Source of the DNA: Phyllobacterium chamaecytisi
GTDB taxonomy: Bacteria; Pseudomonadota; Alphaproteobacteria; Rhizobiales; Rhizobiaceae
Direction of reading: 5' to 3'
Assembly (NCBI RefSeq): GCF_020164455.1
Contig: NZ_JAIQWW010000001.1
Location: forward strand, 372,001 to 436,000
DNA: 64,000 bases
Positions within the stretch are counted from its first letter, which is position 1; the number at the start of each line of letters is the position of its first letter. The position numbers were made by a program, and so were the translations under genes. The notes beneath the pieces were generated by a model. The model was not told where the DNA came from. It saw nothing but the letters and a program-made list of their open reading frames with translations, and searched no databases. Below are positions 16,878 to 26,438 of the stretch, one piece after another.

Positions 16878-18764
16878 GTGGCCAACAAAACCGTCTCAGA
16901 CGAGTCTGGAAAAACCCTTCAGACCATTCGTAATCTCTGGCCCTATATGTGGCCGATGGAACGCCCTGATTTAAGAATGCGGGTCGTCTGGGCTTCCGTG
17001 TATTTGATCATCTCGAAGGTGGTCCTGATCCTGGTTCCTTATTTTTTCAAATGGGCGACAAATGCCTTGAATGGGAAATTTGAGGCGTCTGATCTGGTGC
17101 CGGCACTTCTCGTCGGCCCGCTCATGCTCGTGGCAGCTTACAATGCAGCCCGTATCGTGCAGGCGGGTTTAAACCAGTTGCGCGATGCACTTTTCGCCAG
17201 CGTCGGCCAATATGCCGTACGAAAGCTTGCCTATAAGACCTTCGTACATATGCATGAATTGTCGCTGCGCTTCCACGTGGAGCGCCGTACCGGTGGTCTT
17301 TCGCGCATCATCGAACGCGGAACGAAGGGCATCGAGACCATCGTTCGCTTCACCATCTTGAATACGGCGCCGACGATCATCGAGTTTCTGATGACCGCGG
17401 TGATTTTCGCCGTGACCTATGGAATGTCCTATTTGGCAGTCGTGGTGGCTACCGTGTGGCTCTACACATGGTTCACGGTAAGAGCCAGTGACTGGCGCAT
17501 CGGCATTCGCCGGGACATGAACGCCTCTGACACCGACGCCAACTCCAAGGCAATCGACTCGCTGCTGAACTATGAAACTGTCAAATATTTCGGCAATGAG
17601 ACTATGGAGGCCGGTCGTTTTGATGCTGCCATGGCGCGCTACGAGATTTCGGCGACACGCATCTGGACGTCGCTTGGCTGGCTTAACTTTGGACAGGCGG
17701 TGATTTTCGGCATCGGCATGGCGGTCATGATGATCATGTCGGGCAGGGAGGTGATTGCGGGTACGCAGACATTGGGTGATTTCGTCTTCATCAATGCAAT
17801 GCTGATGCAGTTGTCAGTCCCGCTCAACTTTATCGGCTTTATTTATCGCGAAGTGCGTCAGGGTCTAACGGATATCGAGCAAATGTTCGACCTGCTCGAC
17901 GTCGAGCAGGAAGTGATGGACAGGCCGGATGCCAGGCCACTGGTGATCGAACGCGGGGCCGTGCGTTTCGACAACGTACAGTTCGCCTATGATCCGAAGC
18001 GCCCGATCCTGAAAGGCGTCAGCTTTGAGGTTCCCGCAGGCAAAACCGTAGCAATTGTTGGGCCTTCCGGTGCAGGCAAATCAACCCTGTCGCGCCTGCT
18101 GTTCCGCTTTTACGACATCCAGAACGGCTCGATCACCATTGACGGCCAGGACATCCGTGACGTGACGCAGGACAGCTTGCGATCGGCTATCGGCATGGTT
18201 CCGCAAGATACGGTCCTTTTCAACGACACCATCGCCTATAATATCCGCTACGGGCGCATCACTGCGACAGAGGCCGAGATGCGCAATGCGGCGGAGCTTG
18301 CACAGATAGGACCTTTCATTGAAACGTTGCCCGAAGGCTATGACGCCATGGTGGGAGAGCGCGGACTTAAGCTTTCCGGCGGCGAAAAGCAGCGCGTGGC
18401 GATTGCAAGGACGATTTTGAAAGCTCCGCCTATTCTGATTCTCGATGAGGCGACTTCGGCGCTCGATAGCGCCACCGAGCATGAGATCCAGTCCGCGCTT
18501 GATCTTGTCAGTCGCAATCGCACGACATTGGTTATCGCCCACCGGCTTTCAACCATCATCGCTGCTGATGACATCATTGTCCTGAAGGATGGAGTGATCG
18601 CCGAGCGCGGCACCCACGCGAAACTTTTGGCCAAGAGGGGGCTCTATGCCTCCATGTGGAACCGTCAGCGCGAGGCTACGGAAGCTGAGGAGCGTTTGCG
18701 CCGCGTACAAGAGGAAGACGACCTTGGCGTCATCGTGCGTGGAAAGCCCGCTATGCCCGCTTGA
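16878..18764 (+). CDS. Atm1-type ABC exporter (half transporter)
   Basis: A 628-residue fused membrane and ATPase protein of the Atm1/HMT1 group, working as a homodimer. Residues 1-330 hold six transmembrane helices; the ATPase follows with Walker [10 protein letters not shown] near 394, signature LSGGEKQR near 498 and Walker B ILDEATSALD near 521. Bacterial Atm1 proteins export glutathione derivatives and metal-glutathione complexes. The GTG start at 16878 lies two bases after the arsR stop behind AAGG; an in-frame ATG at 16803 would overlap arsR. Coupling to an ArsR-like regulator supports metal- or thiol-controlled export. Confidence 0.9.
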   Translation: MANKTVSDESGKTLQTIRNLWPYMWPMERPDLRMRVVWASVYLIISKVVLILVPYFFKWATNALNGKFEASDLVPALLVGPLMLVAAYNAARIVQAGLNQLRDALFASVGQYAVRKLAYKTFVHMHELSLRFHVERRTGGLSRIIERGTKGIETIVRFTILNTAPTIIEFLMTAVIFAVTYGMSYLAVVVATVWLYTWFTVRASDWRIGIRRDMNASDTDANSKAIDSLLNYETVKYFGNETMEAGRFDAAMARYEISATRIWTSLGWLNFGQAVIFGIGMAVMMIMSGREVIAGTQTLGDFVFINAMLMQLSVPLNFIGFIYREVRQGLTDIEQMFDLLDVEQEVMDRPDARPLVIERGAVRFDNVQFAYDPKRPILKGVSFEVPAGKTVAIVGPSGAGKSTLSRLLFRFYDIQNGSITIDGQDIRDVTQDSLRSAIGMVPQDTVLFNDTIAYNIRYGRITATEAEMRNAAELAQIGPFIETLPEGYDAMVGERGLKLSGGEKQRVAIARTILKAPPILILDEATSALDSATEHEIQSALDLVSRNRTTLVIAHRLSTIIAADDIIVLKDGVIAERGTHAKLLAKRGLYASMWNRQREATEAEERLRRVQEEDDLGVIVRGKPAMPA

Positions 18765-18868
18765 ATGGTTTGCTCCTGCTGCCAATCTCCGATAAGTAAC
18801 GCGCGACCTGCCTGAAGCGCTCGCCGTTTCAGAGAATACGGGCTACCGGCACAACCAGGAATAAATTA

Positions 18869-19567
18869 ATGAGTCTTGTCGATTCCATACGCAACACCTT
18901 GGTACCTATCCATCGGGAGGGCTATCCGTTCATCGCTGGTTTTGCCGGATCGACGATTGTCCTCGGCTATTTTTGGGAACCGCTGTTCTGGATCGGTCTC
19001 ATCCTTACTGCTTGGTGCATTTACTTCTATCGTGATCCGCAGCGTGTTACCCCGACCGATGATAAGCTGGTGATCAGTCCGGCAGATGGTATCGTGTCGG
19101 CTGTGGGGCCCGCTATCCCGCCGCGCGAGCTTGGTCTTGGCGACAAGGAGTTGACCCGGATATCCGTGTTCATGAATGTCTTTTCCTGCCACATCAATCG
19201 CGCTCCGGTGCGCGGCCGGATAACAACGATCGTGCACAAGCCTGGCAAATTCCTCAACGCCGACCTCGACAAGGCCAGCACGGAGAATGAGCGCAACAGC
19301 CTTTTGATTGACAGTCCAAATGGTGAGATTGCCGTCGTGCAGATTGCCGGGCTTGTGGCACGCCGTATTGTCTGCTGGGCCGACGAAAACACTGCCATTT
19401 CGATCGGCGAGCGGTTCGGTCTCATCCGCTTCGGCTCGCGCGTCGATGTTTATCTGCCGGAGGGCTTTACGCCGCGCGTCGCGATCGGCCAGACTGCAGT
19501 CGGCGGCGAATCCGTCATCGCCGAATTCGGTGGCGCGGCAAGCGCTCCGTTGGTCCGGATCAGTTGA
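18869..19567 (+). CDS. psd: Phosphatidylserine decarboxylase proenzyme
   Basis: A 232-residue proenzyme that converts phosphatidylserine to phosphatidylethanolamine at the inner membrane. The autocleavage Gly-Ser that yields the pyruvoyl group is at 189-190 within [14 protein letters not shown]. Two hydrophobic segments at about 20-50 anchor it, and [11 protein letters not shown] and [13 protein letters not shown] are typical of the short-form family. AGGA precedes the ATG. pssA starts ten bases after its stop, so the consecutive steps of phosphatidylethanolamine synthesis are in one operon. Confidence 0.96.
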   Translation: MSLVDSIRNTLVPIHREGYPFIAGFAGSTIVLGYFWEPLFWIGLILTAWCIYFYRDPQRVTPTDDKLVISPADGIVSAVGPAIPPRELGLGDKELTRISVFMNVFSCHINRAPVRGRITTIVHKPGKFLNADLDKASTENERNSLLIDSPNGEIAVVQIAGLVARRIVCWADENTAISIGERFGLIRFGSRVDVYLPEGFTPRVAIGQTAVGGESVIAEFGGAASAPLVRIS

Positions 19568-19577
19568 GGCAGAGCGC

Positions 19578-20420
19578 ATGACCGAGACCGAAGTCGATCC
19601 ATTGTTTGACGAGAAGCCTCAGACTGCCGGACCCGTTGGCCGACGAATCCCCATGCGCTATCTCGCGCCCAATGTGATTACAGTTCTCGCTATCTGCGCC
19701 GGGCTGACGGGTATCAGACTGGCCTTCGAGAATCGTTTCGAACTGGCAGTGTCCATGGTGCTTCTCGCGGCATTTCTCGACGGGATCGACGGACGCATCG
19801 CCCGTATGATGAAGGGCTCCACGAAATTCGGCGCACAGATGGATTCGCTGGCCGACATCGTCAATTTTGGCGTTGCTCCGGCGCTGGTGCTCTACGCCTA
19901 TATGCTGGATCAGGCGCGCTCGTTCGGCTGGATTGCGGCGCTGCTGTACTGCATCGCATGTTGCCTGCGTTTGGCACGCTTCAATGTGATGCTGGATGTA
20001 GTGGGCAAGCCGCTCTGGCAGAACAATTTCTTCACGGGTGTACCGGCTCCGGCCGGAGCCATGCTCGTCATGCTGCCGGTCTATCTCGGCTTTCTCGGTC
20101 TCGCGCCAACGCGTGCGATCGCCTTTGCGGCCGCCGCTTATACCGTCGGTGTCGCAGTGCTGATGATCAGCCGCCTGCCGGTCTATAGCGGCAAGGCGGC
20201 AGGAACGAGGCTGCGTTCGGACTGGGTCATGCCCACATTCCTGTTCATCGTGGTCTACGTGGCATTCCTGATGAGCTACACGTGGCAAACGCTAACACTG
20301 ACGGCAATTGCGTTCTTCATCTCGCTACCGTTCAGTGCACGGGCATGGAAGCGCTACGAAGCGGCAGATCGCGCCGCATTGGCAGAAGCTGAAAGCGCTG
20401 GTTCCGAAACCCCTTCCTGA
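19578..20420 (+). CDS. pssA: CDP-diacylglycerol-serine O-phosphatidyltransferase
   Basis: A 280-residue integral membrane enzyme that makes phosphatidylserine from CDP-diacylglycerol and serine. The CDP-alcohol phosphotransferase signature DGRIARMMKG then GAQMDSLAD follows the DGxxARx8GxxxDxxxD pattern. About eight hydrophobic segments are visible. ATG 19578 starts ten bases after psd; the open frame continues upstream through psd but that part is a shadow. Together with psd it supplies phosphatidylethanolamine. Confidence 0.96.
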   Translation: MTETEVDPLFDEKPQTAGPVGRRIPMRYLAPNVITVLAICAGLTGIRLAFENRFELAVSMVLLAAFLDGIDGRIARMMKGSTKFGAQMDSLADIVNFGVAPALVLYAYMLDQARSFGWIAALLYCIACCLRLARFNVMLDVVGKPLWQNNFFTGVPAPAGAMLVMLPVYLGFLGLAPTRAIAFAAAAYTVGVAVLMISRLPVYSGKAAGTRLRSDWVMPTFLFIVVYVAFLMSYTWQTLTLTAIAFFISLPFSARAWKRYEAADRAALAEAESAGSETPS

Positions 20421-20439
20421 TTTCGGAACCAGGCGGGTT

Positions 20440-21438
20440 TCACTGCTCGGCTTCCATCAGATTTTTGCGGAAGAAGGCCAGGATATCTGCGTTGAACTGC
20501 TTGTGGAAAGCCACGCGATCAAAGCCTGCCGTGTCGGTGCATAGCTCAGGCTCACCGGAGTTTCCCACGAGTTTTGCAAATTCCTGGCTGCAAGGTGGGA
20601 GAAAAGAGAAATGGCCAGAGTTTGGCACGATGCGATAGTCTGGCTTGGCAGGCAGGTTATGAGCAACCGTGGCGGCATCTTTGGGCGATAGGCCGTCTCC
20701 ACCATATTCGGATGCCCATAACTGGACTGGAACCGTCACTTTGCCCAAGCCTTCGGCGGTGAATAGGCTACCGCCCGCGGGGTCGACCAACACGGCAGTT
20801 TTGATCCGTGGATCACCGGCCAAAGGAGCAATTGCGGAGCTGCGAATTTGCTCGCAAAAGCGGTTTCCCGGATAGGTCGGGCAATTATCAAGCAGCAATT
20901 TCCAGTCGGGGTTGCCGCCTATCATGGCGAGGCCAGTGAAGCCGCCTCGTGAAAAGCCGAAAACGCCGATTCGTTCCGGATCGATCTGCGATGCATTTGA
21001 CCAGCGATCCAGCATGAAATCGACAAGCCTTGTCATATCGACAGGGCGCTGGGTCATGGAAGCTATATCGTTCGGATCTCTCGTTTTCGATGCGCCGCTA
21101 TCCCGTGGATGATTGATGGCAGCGACTACAAATCCTGCATCGGCAAGCATTTCAGCAAGTGCATGATAATTGCCGGACCATCCACCCACACCATGAGAGA
21201 TCACGATGAGCGGAAGTTTTTCGGCTGTGAGTGGGCAGTCCTGCACAGCTGTCGAATAGTCGAAGCCTATTTCTACCCGTGTCGGCTTGCCAACACACGG
21301 ATACCAGACGGCAGCCGTCAGAACGGGTCCACGATTGTTGGAAGGCACCTCGATGAATGTGAGACCTGCGGCCTGCGCCGATTGAAACGTGCTAAAAGCA
21401 GTAATGGCAAGGATTGCTACGAGCTTGAGAATTTTCAT
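20440..21438 (-). CDS. Secreted alpha/beta hydrolase (dienelactone or PAF-acetylhydrolase type)
   Basis: A 332-residue alpha/beta hydrolase with a signal peptide (MKILKLVAILAITAFSTFQS, cut near AQA). The nucleophile elbow is GFSRGG in IGVFGFSRGGFTG; an acidic residue in LVDPAGG and a histidine in NSGHFSFLPP complete a plausible triad. An oxyanion-type HGVGG is also present. GAGGGATC lies just before ATG 21438; the open frame extends to 21582 but lacks support. It follows the secreted protein 21482-22189 by 43 bases, probably in one operon. Substrate unknown; an ester or lipid is likely. Confidence 0.85.
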   Translation of the reverse strand: MKILKLVAILAITAFSTFQSAQAAGLTFIEVPSNNRGPVLTAAVWYPCVGKPTRVEIGFDYSTAVQDCPLTAEKLPLIVISHGVGGWSGNYHALAEMLADAGFVVAAINHPRDSGASKTRDPNDIASMTQRPVDMTRLVDFMLDRWSNASQIDPERIGVFGFSRGGFTGLAMIGGNPDWKLLLDNCPTYPGNRFCEQIRSSAIAPLAGDPRIKTAVLVDPAGGSLFTAEGLGKVTVPVQLWASEYGGDGLSPKDAATVAHNLPAKPDYRIVPNSGHFSFLPPCSQEFAKLVGNSGEPELCTDTAGFDRVAFHKQFNADILAFFRKNLMEAEQ

Positions 21439-21481
21439 AATTGATCCCTCATTTGGATGTCGTTGATGATGATTGAAGGCG

Positions 21482-22189
21482 CTACCGGATCGTGGCGCGG
21501 ACATACTCGCTCCTGATCTCGATTGACGGCTTTGCCCCGGGCGTGCTTTCGCGCTTGCTGTCGATGAACGAGGCCTTGGCATCGATCAGGTAGCTGATGG
21601 GCGTATCCTTGACGAAGCTGAAGCTCGCGTCCAAGGCGTGTGAATCCAGCCGGATCGTCTCGCTGTGGTTCGTCCGTTCGAACCGCATGTCGCTGCGGAC
21701 TGCATCGCCTTTGATGTCGAGGCTTGATGCATAGCCGTCCAGAGAGAAATCGGCGGCATTGCTGCTGATGGTGATGCCGCGATAGTCGCCAGACAATTTT
21801 GCGTAAAGCGCTTGCTGCTGGATGTTAATATCGCCGTTTTTCGGCAGATTGACGTTGATGCGCACTTCGCAATCGGAAAGGCTTATCAGAGGCGATTCCG
21901 CAACATGGATCAGCAATGTCTGATCTTTCACTTCCGTTGTCGTATCTGTCTCACAAGCGTTTGAAAACCAGCTCGAATACCAGTTCGAAAACCAGCCCGA
22001 TTGATTGCCGGAGATACTTGCGGCGTAGGGCTGCGTGTCCGTGGTGGTGAACTCGACGCGGCTTGCCTCTCCCGTTATGGCGACCGTTTTGATGTTCGCC
22101 ATGTCGAGCGGCTTGCTTGGCTCCGCCCTTGCCGCAACGGGGCTGAGTGTTGTTAAAAGTAATATCAATGAAGCGAAAAAACCGGGCAT
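21482..22189 (-). CDS. Secreted beta-rich protein, function unknown (DUF4097-like?)
   Basis: About 235 residues with a signal peptide (MPGFFASLILLLTT, cut near ARA). The mature part alternates short strands rich in Ser, Asp and Thr, as in beta-solenoid proteins of the DUF4097/DUF2807 type. An unusual aromatic patch, GWFSNWYSSWFSN, lies at about 63-75, followed by Cys-containing NACETDT. ATG 22189 sits six bases after AGGAG, better than the ATG at 22192. It is divergent from the membrane AraC regulator with about 119 bases between starts, suggesting regulation by it. Confidence 0.7.
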   Translation of the reverse strand: MPGFFASLILLLTTLSPVAARAEPSKPLDMANIKTVAITGEASRVEFTTTDTQPYAASISGNQSGWFSNWYSSWFSNACETDTTTEVKDQTLLIHVAESPLISLSDCEVRINVNLPKNGDINIQQQALYAKLSGDYRGITISSNAADFSLDGYASSLDIKGDAVRSDMRFERTNHSETIRLDSHALDASFSFVKDTPISYLIDAKASFIDSKRESTPGAKPSIEIRSEYVRATIR

Positions 22190-22308
22190 CATATTCTCCT
22201 GAGATTCGGCGCCATCATCAGCGCTGATCTCAGGAAGCTGCATGTGACTGGTATTTTCGACCTGGATTGCATTTCAGGTCGTCCGCGATCGCAATTCAGG
22301 ACATAGTG

Positions 22309-23394
22309 ATGTTCCGAATTACCGTGGTCTCGACGATGATCTTTGTTCCGTTGCCCTTTGTCGTTGCGTTGCTGCTGTCCATCCTTCTGATCCAGATGAT
22401 CAGACGGCGGGAAGTGACTGTTTTGAATCCGTTTTTCTTTAGCTTGATTGCTGCCTATGCCTTGCAATCAATGGTCATTGGTTTGCGTTGGGGCTACGAC
22501 CTTAGGGGAGTGTTGCCGGTCCAGGCCGTGCTTGCAGCCGCTATCGCGTCGCTGGCCTGGCTCAGCTTCGAGGGCTTGCGTACCGGGCGCTCTCCCTTAA
22601 AGCGGCCACTGCTGTGGCTGCACGCGCTCCCGCCATTGTTTGTGGCGGCGCTGGTCGCGTTCTGGCCGGCACCGATCTCTCTCGCGCTCATTCTGATCTT
22701 TGCGGGCTATGGCGTTGCGCTTACATGGCTGGCATCGGCAGGTCCGGATGCTCTTGCCTCGTCGCGCCTCGATGGGGTGATCAACTCTCATCGTGCCTTG
22801 CAGGTTACAGCTTTCGCCATCGCTGCCTCGGCCGTCATCGATATCATTATCAGCCTGGACTTCGCGCGATCCGGCGGCATTCATTCCGGCCAGATTGTCG
22901 CCATTGGCAACGTGCTTGCATTGCTGGTTTTGGGTACAGCGGCAACTGTGGCGGGTGCCAACCAGTCACCGGCTGACGTCGAGGTCGAGGACGACGGGCG
23001 CACAAGCCAGCCGAGTGCTGAGGATACGCAAATAGCAGCCTCTCTCGACGATCTGATGCAATCGCGCACGCTCTATCGTGATGTCGATCTCAATCTTAAC
23101 CGGCTTGCCCGGAAAATGGCGCTCTCGGTCCGGCAAGTGTCGAGCGCGGTCAACCGCGTCAAATCGATGAGTGTCTCGCAATATGTGAATGATTACAGGG
23201 TGAGGGAAGCTTGCCGCTCGCTCGCTGATACCGACGAGCCGATCACGCGGATCATGTTCGATGCCGGCTTTCAGACGAAGTCGAATTTCAATCGCGAGTT
23301 CCTGCGTGTCACCGGTATGAGCCCGAAGGCATGGCGTGCCCGGGCTTCTGTCGCAAACGAGAAGGCTGAAAAGATCATCCGCCTCGTAGGTTAA
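22309..23394 (+). CDS. Membrane-bound AraC family transcriptional regulator
   Basis: A 361-residue protein joining about seven transmembrane helices (roughly residues 5-210) to a C-terminal AraC-type double HTH (about 255-350, with NLNRLARKMALSVRQVSSAVNR and ITRIMFDAGFQTKSNFNREF then GMSPKAWR). AraC regulators with a membrane half are thought to sense envelope or extracellular signals. The ATG at 22309 has AGGA upstream; an earlier ATG at 22267 has none. It is divergent from a secreted-protein operon and overlaps the convergent SDR by four bases. Confidence 0.88.
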   Translation: MFRITVVSTMIFVPLPFVVALLLSILLIQMIRRREVTVLNPFFFSLIAAYALQSMVIGLRWGYDLRGVLPVQAVLAAAIASLAWLSFEGLRTGRSPLKRPLLWLHALPPLFVAALVAFWPAPISLALILIFAGYGVALTWLASAGPDALASSRLDGVINSHRALQVTAFAIAASAVIDIIISLDFARSGGIHSGQIVAIGNVLALLVLGTAATVAGANQSPADVEVEDDGRTSQPSAEDTQIAASLDDLMQSRTLYRDVDLNLNRLARKMALSVRQVSSAVNRVKSMSVSQYVNDYRVREACRSLADTDEPITRIMFDAGFQTKSNFNREFLRVTGMSPKAWRARASVANEKAEKIIRLVG

Positions 23395-24143
23395 CTCGGG
23401 TCGTTGTAGCTCAGCAATTTGTCGGCGCGCACGTCGTAGAGCTTGCCGGTCGCGTTTAGCGCCGGGTCACAGAGCAGGGCGATCTTTGCGGCGACCTCCG
23501 CCGGCGTGGGCAAGGTCTCAGGATCTTCGCCTGGCATAGCCTGCGCACGCATGGCGGTGCGGGTAGCCCCAGGGTCGACGGAATTGATGCACAAGCGCGT
23601 CTGTTGCGATTCCTCGGCCCAGGTGCGCGCCATCACTTCCACAGCGGCCTTGGAAGCGGCGTAAGGTCCCCAATAGGCGCGAGCAGTATGTGCCACGCTC
23701 GATGTTAGCAGGACGGCGCGGCCGGCGTCAGACAACTTCAAGAGGGGATCGGTGGTGCGGATCAGGCGCCATACACTCGTGACATTGATTGCCATCAATC
23801 GGTCGAAGACTTTCGCCTCCACATGTCCTATTGGCGAAATCGTTCCCAGAATGCCCGCATTGGCGACCATGATATCAAGCTTGCCCCAGCGCTCATGGAT
23901 GGAACCGCCCAGCCGGTCGATGGCGGGCATGTCGGTCAAGTCTAAGGGAACGAGCGTTGCGGTTCCGCCTGCTGCCTTGATTTCGTCGTCGAGTTCCTCA
24001 AGCCCGCCAACTGTGCGGGCAACGGCGATGACGTGAGCGCCGCGTGCAGCGAGTTCTTTGGAAAGCGAATAGCCAATGCCACGGGATGCGCCGGTGACAA
24101 GCGCAAGCTTGCCGTCCAGCCGAAAACTGCCGTCAGAAATCAT
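23391..24143 (-). CDS. SDR family NAD(P)-dependent oxidoreductase
   Basis: A 250-residue classical short-chain dehydrogenase/reductase. The dinucleotide motif TGASRGIG is at 17-24, NAG at 95-97, catalytic Ser148/149, Tyr161 and Lys165 (YAASK). The substrate cannot be inferred. It starts nine bases after the purF stop on the same strand, so it is probably the last gene of the cvpA-purF unit, an arrangement I recall in other Rhizobiales. Confidence 0.93.
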   Translation of the reverse strand: MISDGSFRLDGKLALVTGASRGIGYSLSKELAARGAHVIAVARTVGGLEELDDEIKAAGGTATLVPLDLTDMPAIDRLGGSIHERWGKLDIMVANAGILGTISPIGHVEAKVFDRLMAINVTSVWRLIRTTDPLLKLSDAGRAVLLTSSVAHTARAYWGPYAASKAAVEVMARTWAEESQQTRLCINSVDPGATRTAMRAQAMPGEDPETLPTPAEVAAKIALLCDPALNATGKLYDVRADKLLSYNDPS

Positions 24144-24152
24144 AGAGTGAAC

Positions 24153-25646
24153 TCAACCGTTATTTGCGAGAAGCGAGAACTGGCGAACGTTACTCGCCCC
24201 GTCCTTGTCGAGAAGCCGCGTCGGATAATCGCCAGTGAAGTAGTGATCGGTGAACAGCGGCGAGCGCGGATCGCGAGGGGCGCCGCTGACAGCCTTGTAA
24301 AGCCCGTCGATGGATAGGAATGCCAGGGAATCTGCTCCAATGTATTCGCACATTGCATCAAGGTCCGCATACTGGTTGGCCAGCAGCTTGTCCGCATCGG
24401 GCGTGTCGATGCCGTAGAAATCTGGATGGAAGATCATCGGGCTGGCAACGCGGATATGCACTTCGCGTGCACCGGCGTCACGGATCATCTGCACGATCTT
24501 GACCGAAGTCGTACCGCGCACGATGGAATCATCCACAAGCACCACGCGCTTGCCTTCAATGACGGCACGGTTGGCCGAATGCTTCAGCTTCACACCAAAG
24601 GCGCGGATCGACTGGGTTGGCTCAATGAAGGTGCGTCCGACATAATGGTTACGGATGATGCCGAGCTCGAAGGGAATGCCGCTTGCCTGGGCAAAGCCAA
24701 TGGCTGCCGGGGTGCCGCCGTCCGGAACTGGAACCACCACATCGGCCTCGAGTGGTGCTTCCTTGGCGAGATTGATGCCCATGTTCTTGCGGGCAGTGTA
24801 GACATTGCGTCCGCCAACGACCGAGTCCGGACGGGCGAAGTAAACGTATTCAAACAGGCAAAGCCGTTCGCGCTTCGGATTCTGCGGCTTGTAAGTATCG
24901 ATGCTAATCGACCCATCAGCCTGGATCTCGCAGACCACCACTTCGCCATTCTCGATATCGCGGACGAATTTCGCACCGATAATGTCAAGTGCGCAGGTCT
25001 CGGAAGCGAAAATAGGCTTGCCGTCGAGTTCACCCATCACAAGCGGGCGAATGCCGATCGGGTCACGCGCAGCGATGAGCTTGGTGCGGGTGAGGGCGAG
25101 CATCGCATAACCGCCTTCCATCTGGCGGATCGCGTCGATGAAGCGATCGCTGGATGAAGCATGGCGCGAACGGGCGATGAGATGCAATACGACTTCGGTA
25201 TCGGAATTGGACTGGCAGATGGCGCCATCGGCAATCAGCTGGCGGCGCAGGGTGAGGCCATTGGTGAAATTGCCATTATGGGCAATGGCGATGCCGCCGA
25301 CCTCAAGTTCGGCCAGAAGCGGCTGCACGTTGCGCAGAACCGTGTCGCCGGTGGTCGAATAGCGTACATGGCCGATCGCCCGGTCGCCGGGCAGTTGTGC
25401 AAGGGTTGCCGGATTGGTGTAGTGGTCCCCGACGAGACCCATGCGGCGTTCCGAACAAAACTGTTTCCCGTCATAGGAGACGATACCGGCTGCTTCCTGG
25501 CCGCGATGCTGCAGGGCGTGCAGCCCGAGCGCGGTCAGGGTCGCGGCGTCGGGATGCCCCAAAATGCCAAACACACCGCACTCTTCATGCAGTGTGTCGT
25601 CATCCAGGGACATCAATTGATTATCGTTACGAGAAATGTCGGTCAT
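24153..25646 (-). CDS. purF: Amidophosphoribosyltransferase
   Basis: A 497-residue enzyme for the first committed step of purine synthesis, making phosphoribosylamine from PRPP and glutamine. The N-terminal nucleophile is Cys23 in EECGVFGILG after a short propeptide, as in the class processed to expose Cys. The glutaminase domain continues with LQHRGQEAAG; the PRPP-binding loop is VVLVDDSIVRGTTS near residue 365. The length is slightly longer than the Bacillus enzyme. It is downstream of cvpA, its partner in E. coli as well, with a 145-base gap that held no gene. Confidence 0.97.
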   Translation of the reverse strand: MTDISRNDNQLMSLDDDTLHEECGVFGILGHPDAATLTALGLHALQHRGQEAAGIVSYDGKQFCSERRMGLVGDHYTNPATLAQLPGDRAIGHVRYSTTGDTVLRNVQPLLAELEVGGIAIAHNGNFTNGLTLRRQLIADGAICQSNSDTEVVLHLIARSRHASSSDRFIDAIRQMEGGYAMLALTRTKLIAARDPIGIRPLVMGELDGKPIFASETCALDIIGAKFVRDIENGEVVVCEIQADGSISIDTYKPQNPKRERLCLFEYVYFARPDSVVGGRNVYTARKNMGINLAKEAPLEADVVVPVPDGGTPAAIGFAQASGIPFELGIIRNHYVGRTFIEPTQSIRAFGVKLKHSANRAVIEGKRVVLVDDSIVRGTTSVKIVQMIRDAGAREVHIRVASPMIFHPDFYGIDTPDADKLLANQYADLDAMCEYIGADSLAFLSIDGLYKAVSGAPRDPRSPLFTDHYFTGDYPTRLLDKDGASNVRQFSLLANNG

Positions 25647-25791
25647 TGCCGCCAGCCCTTCCGCCCCAAGATTACCTTGGATCGAGTCAATTGTGCCTAT
25701 TTCGCATTATGCCACGTATATGGAGCATTACCAAGTAAACGCCAAGGCCTGATAAATGCCAATATTGACGCAGTTGTGTTCTTCGACTGCA

Positions 25792-26397
25792 TCAAGGCTG
25801 GTTTGTCGACCCTTCCGGCGGAATATCTTCCTTCGGCTCCGGTGTTGTGGTGGTGCCGTCGGGTGCCGCATCCGGAGCCGCTGTCGTACCGGGCTTCAGG
25901 CGGTTAAGGATGGTTGATTCCGGATCTTCTGGCAACAGGCTGATCAGTTTTGTACCCAGTTGATCGATCATCGGCTTGGATTTTGCCTGACCCACCCATG
26001 CCGGCTGGTTCTCGGGAACCAGCCAATTGAAGAACAGCATGGCGACAACGACGAGAAGGATGCCCCGCGCCGCACCGAAGAGGAAACCCAGCGTACGATC
26101 GAGTGCGCCGATACGGCTGTCGATGATGAAATCGGCAATCTTCATTGTAATGATCGACACGACAATCAACGTAACGACGAAGACGAGGCCAGCAGCTGCG
26201 ATCTGGGCAATTGTATCATTGCTGATATAGGGCGTAAGGAACGGAATCACCGGCTTATAGAAGAGGTATGCCGCTGCGGCCGCTGCTGCCCAGGAAACCA
26301 CCGACAAAACTTCGCGCGAAAAGCCGCGCACCATGGCCAAAACCGCCGAAACGAGAGTGATGCCCAATAGAATTCCGTCAAGCAACGTTATTGGCAT
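25792..26397 (-). CDS. cvpA: CvpA family membrane protein
   Basis: A 201-residue inner membrane protein with four hydrophobic helices (about 4-22, 29-48, 63-84 and 102-123) and a hydrophilic Pro/Thr/Glu-rich tail. It has the CvpA-type start (TLLDGILLGITLVSAVLAMV) and the SRIGALDRTLGFLFGAARG loop. E. coli CvpA is needed for colicin V production and has links to envelope stress tolerance; its biochemical role is uncertain. It is upstream of purF and 41 bases after the radA stop on the same strand. Confidence 0.9.
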   Translation of the reverse strand: MPITLLDGILLGITLVSAVLAMVRGFSREVLSVVSWAAAAAAAYLFYKPVIPFLTPYISNDTIAQIAAAGLVFVVTLIVVSIITMKIADFIIDSRIGALDRTLGFLFGAARGILLVVVAMLFFNWLVPENQPAWVGQAKSKPMIDQLGTKLISLLPEDPESTILNRLKPGTTAAPDAAPDGTTTTPEPKEDIPPEGSTNQP

Positions 26398-26438
26398 TTA
26401 AGTTCATCCCCATATTCAGTCTGGCCAATACTATCTGG

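Noticed and set aside
24426-25157. Plus-strand frame of 243 codons opposite purF
   Set aside because: purF is certain; the frame shows no family features and no ribosome binding site.
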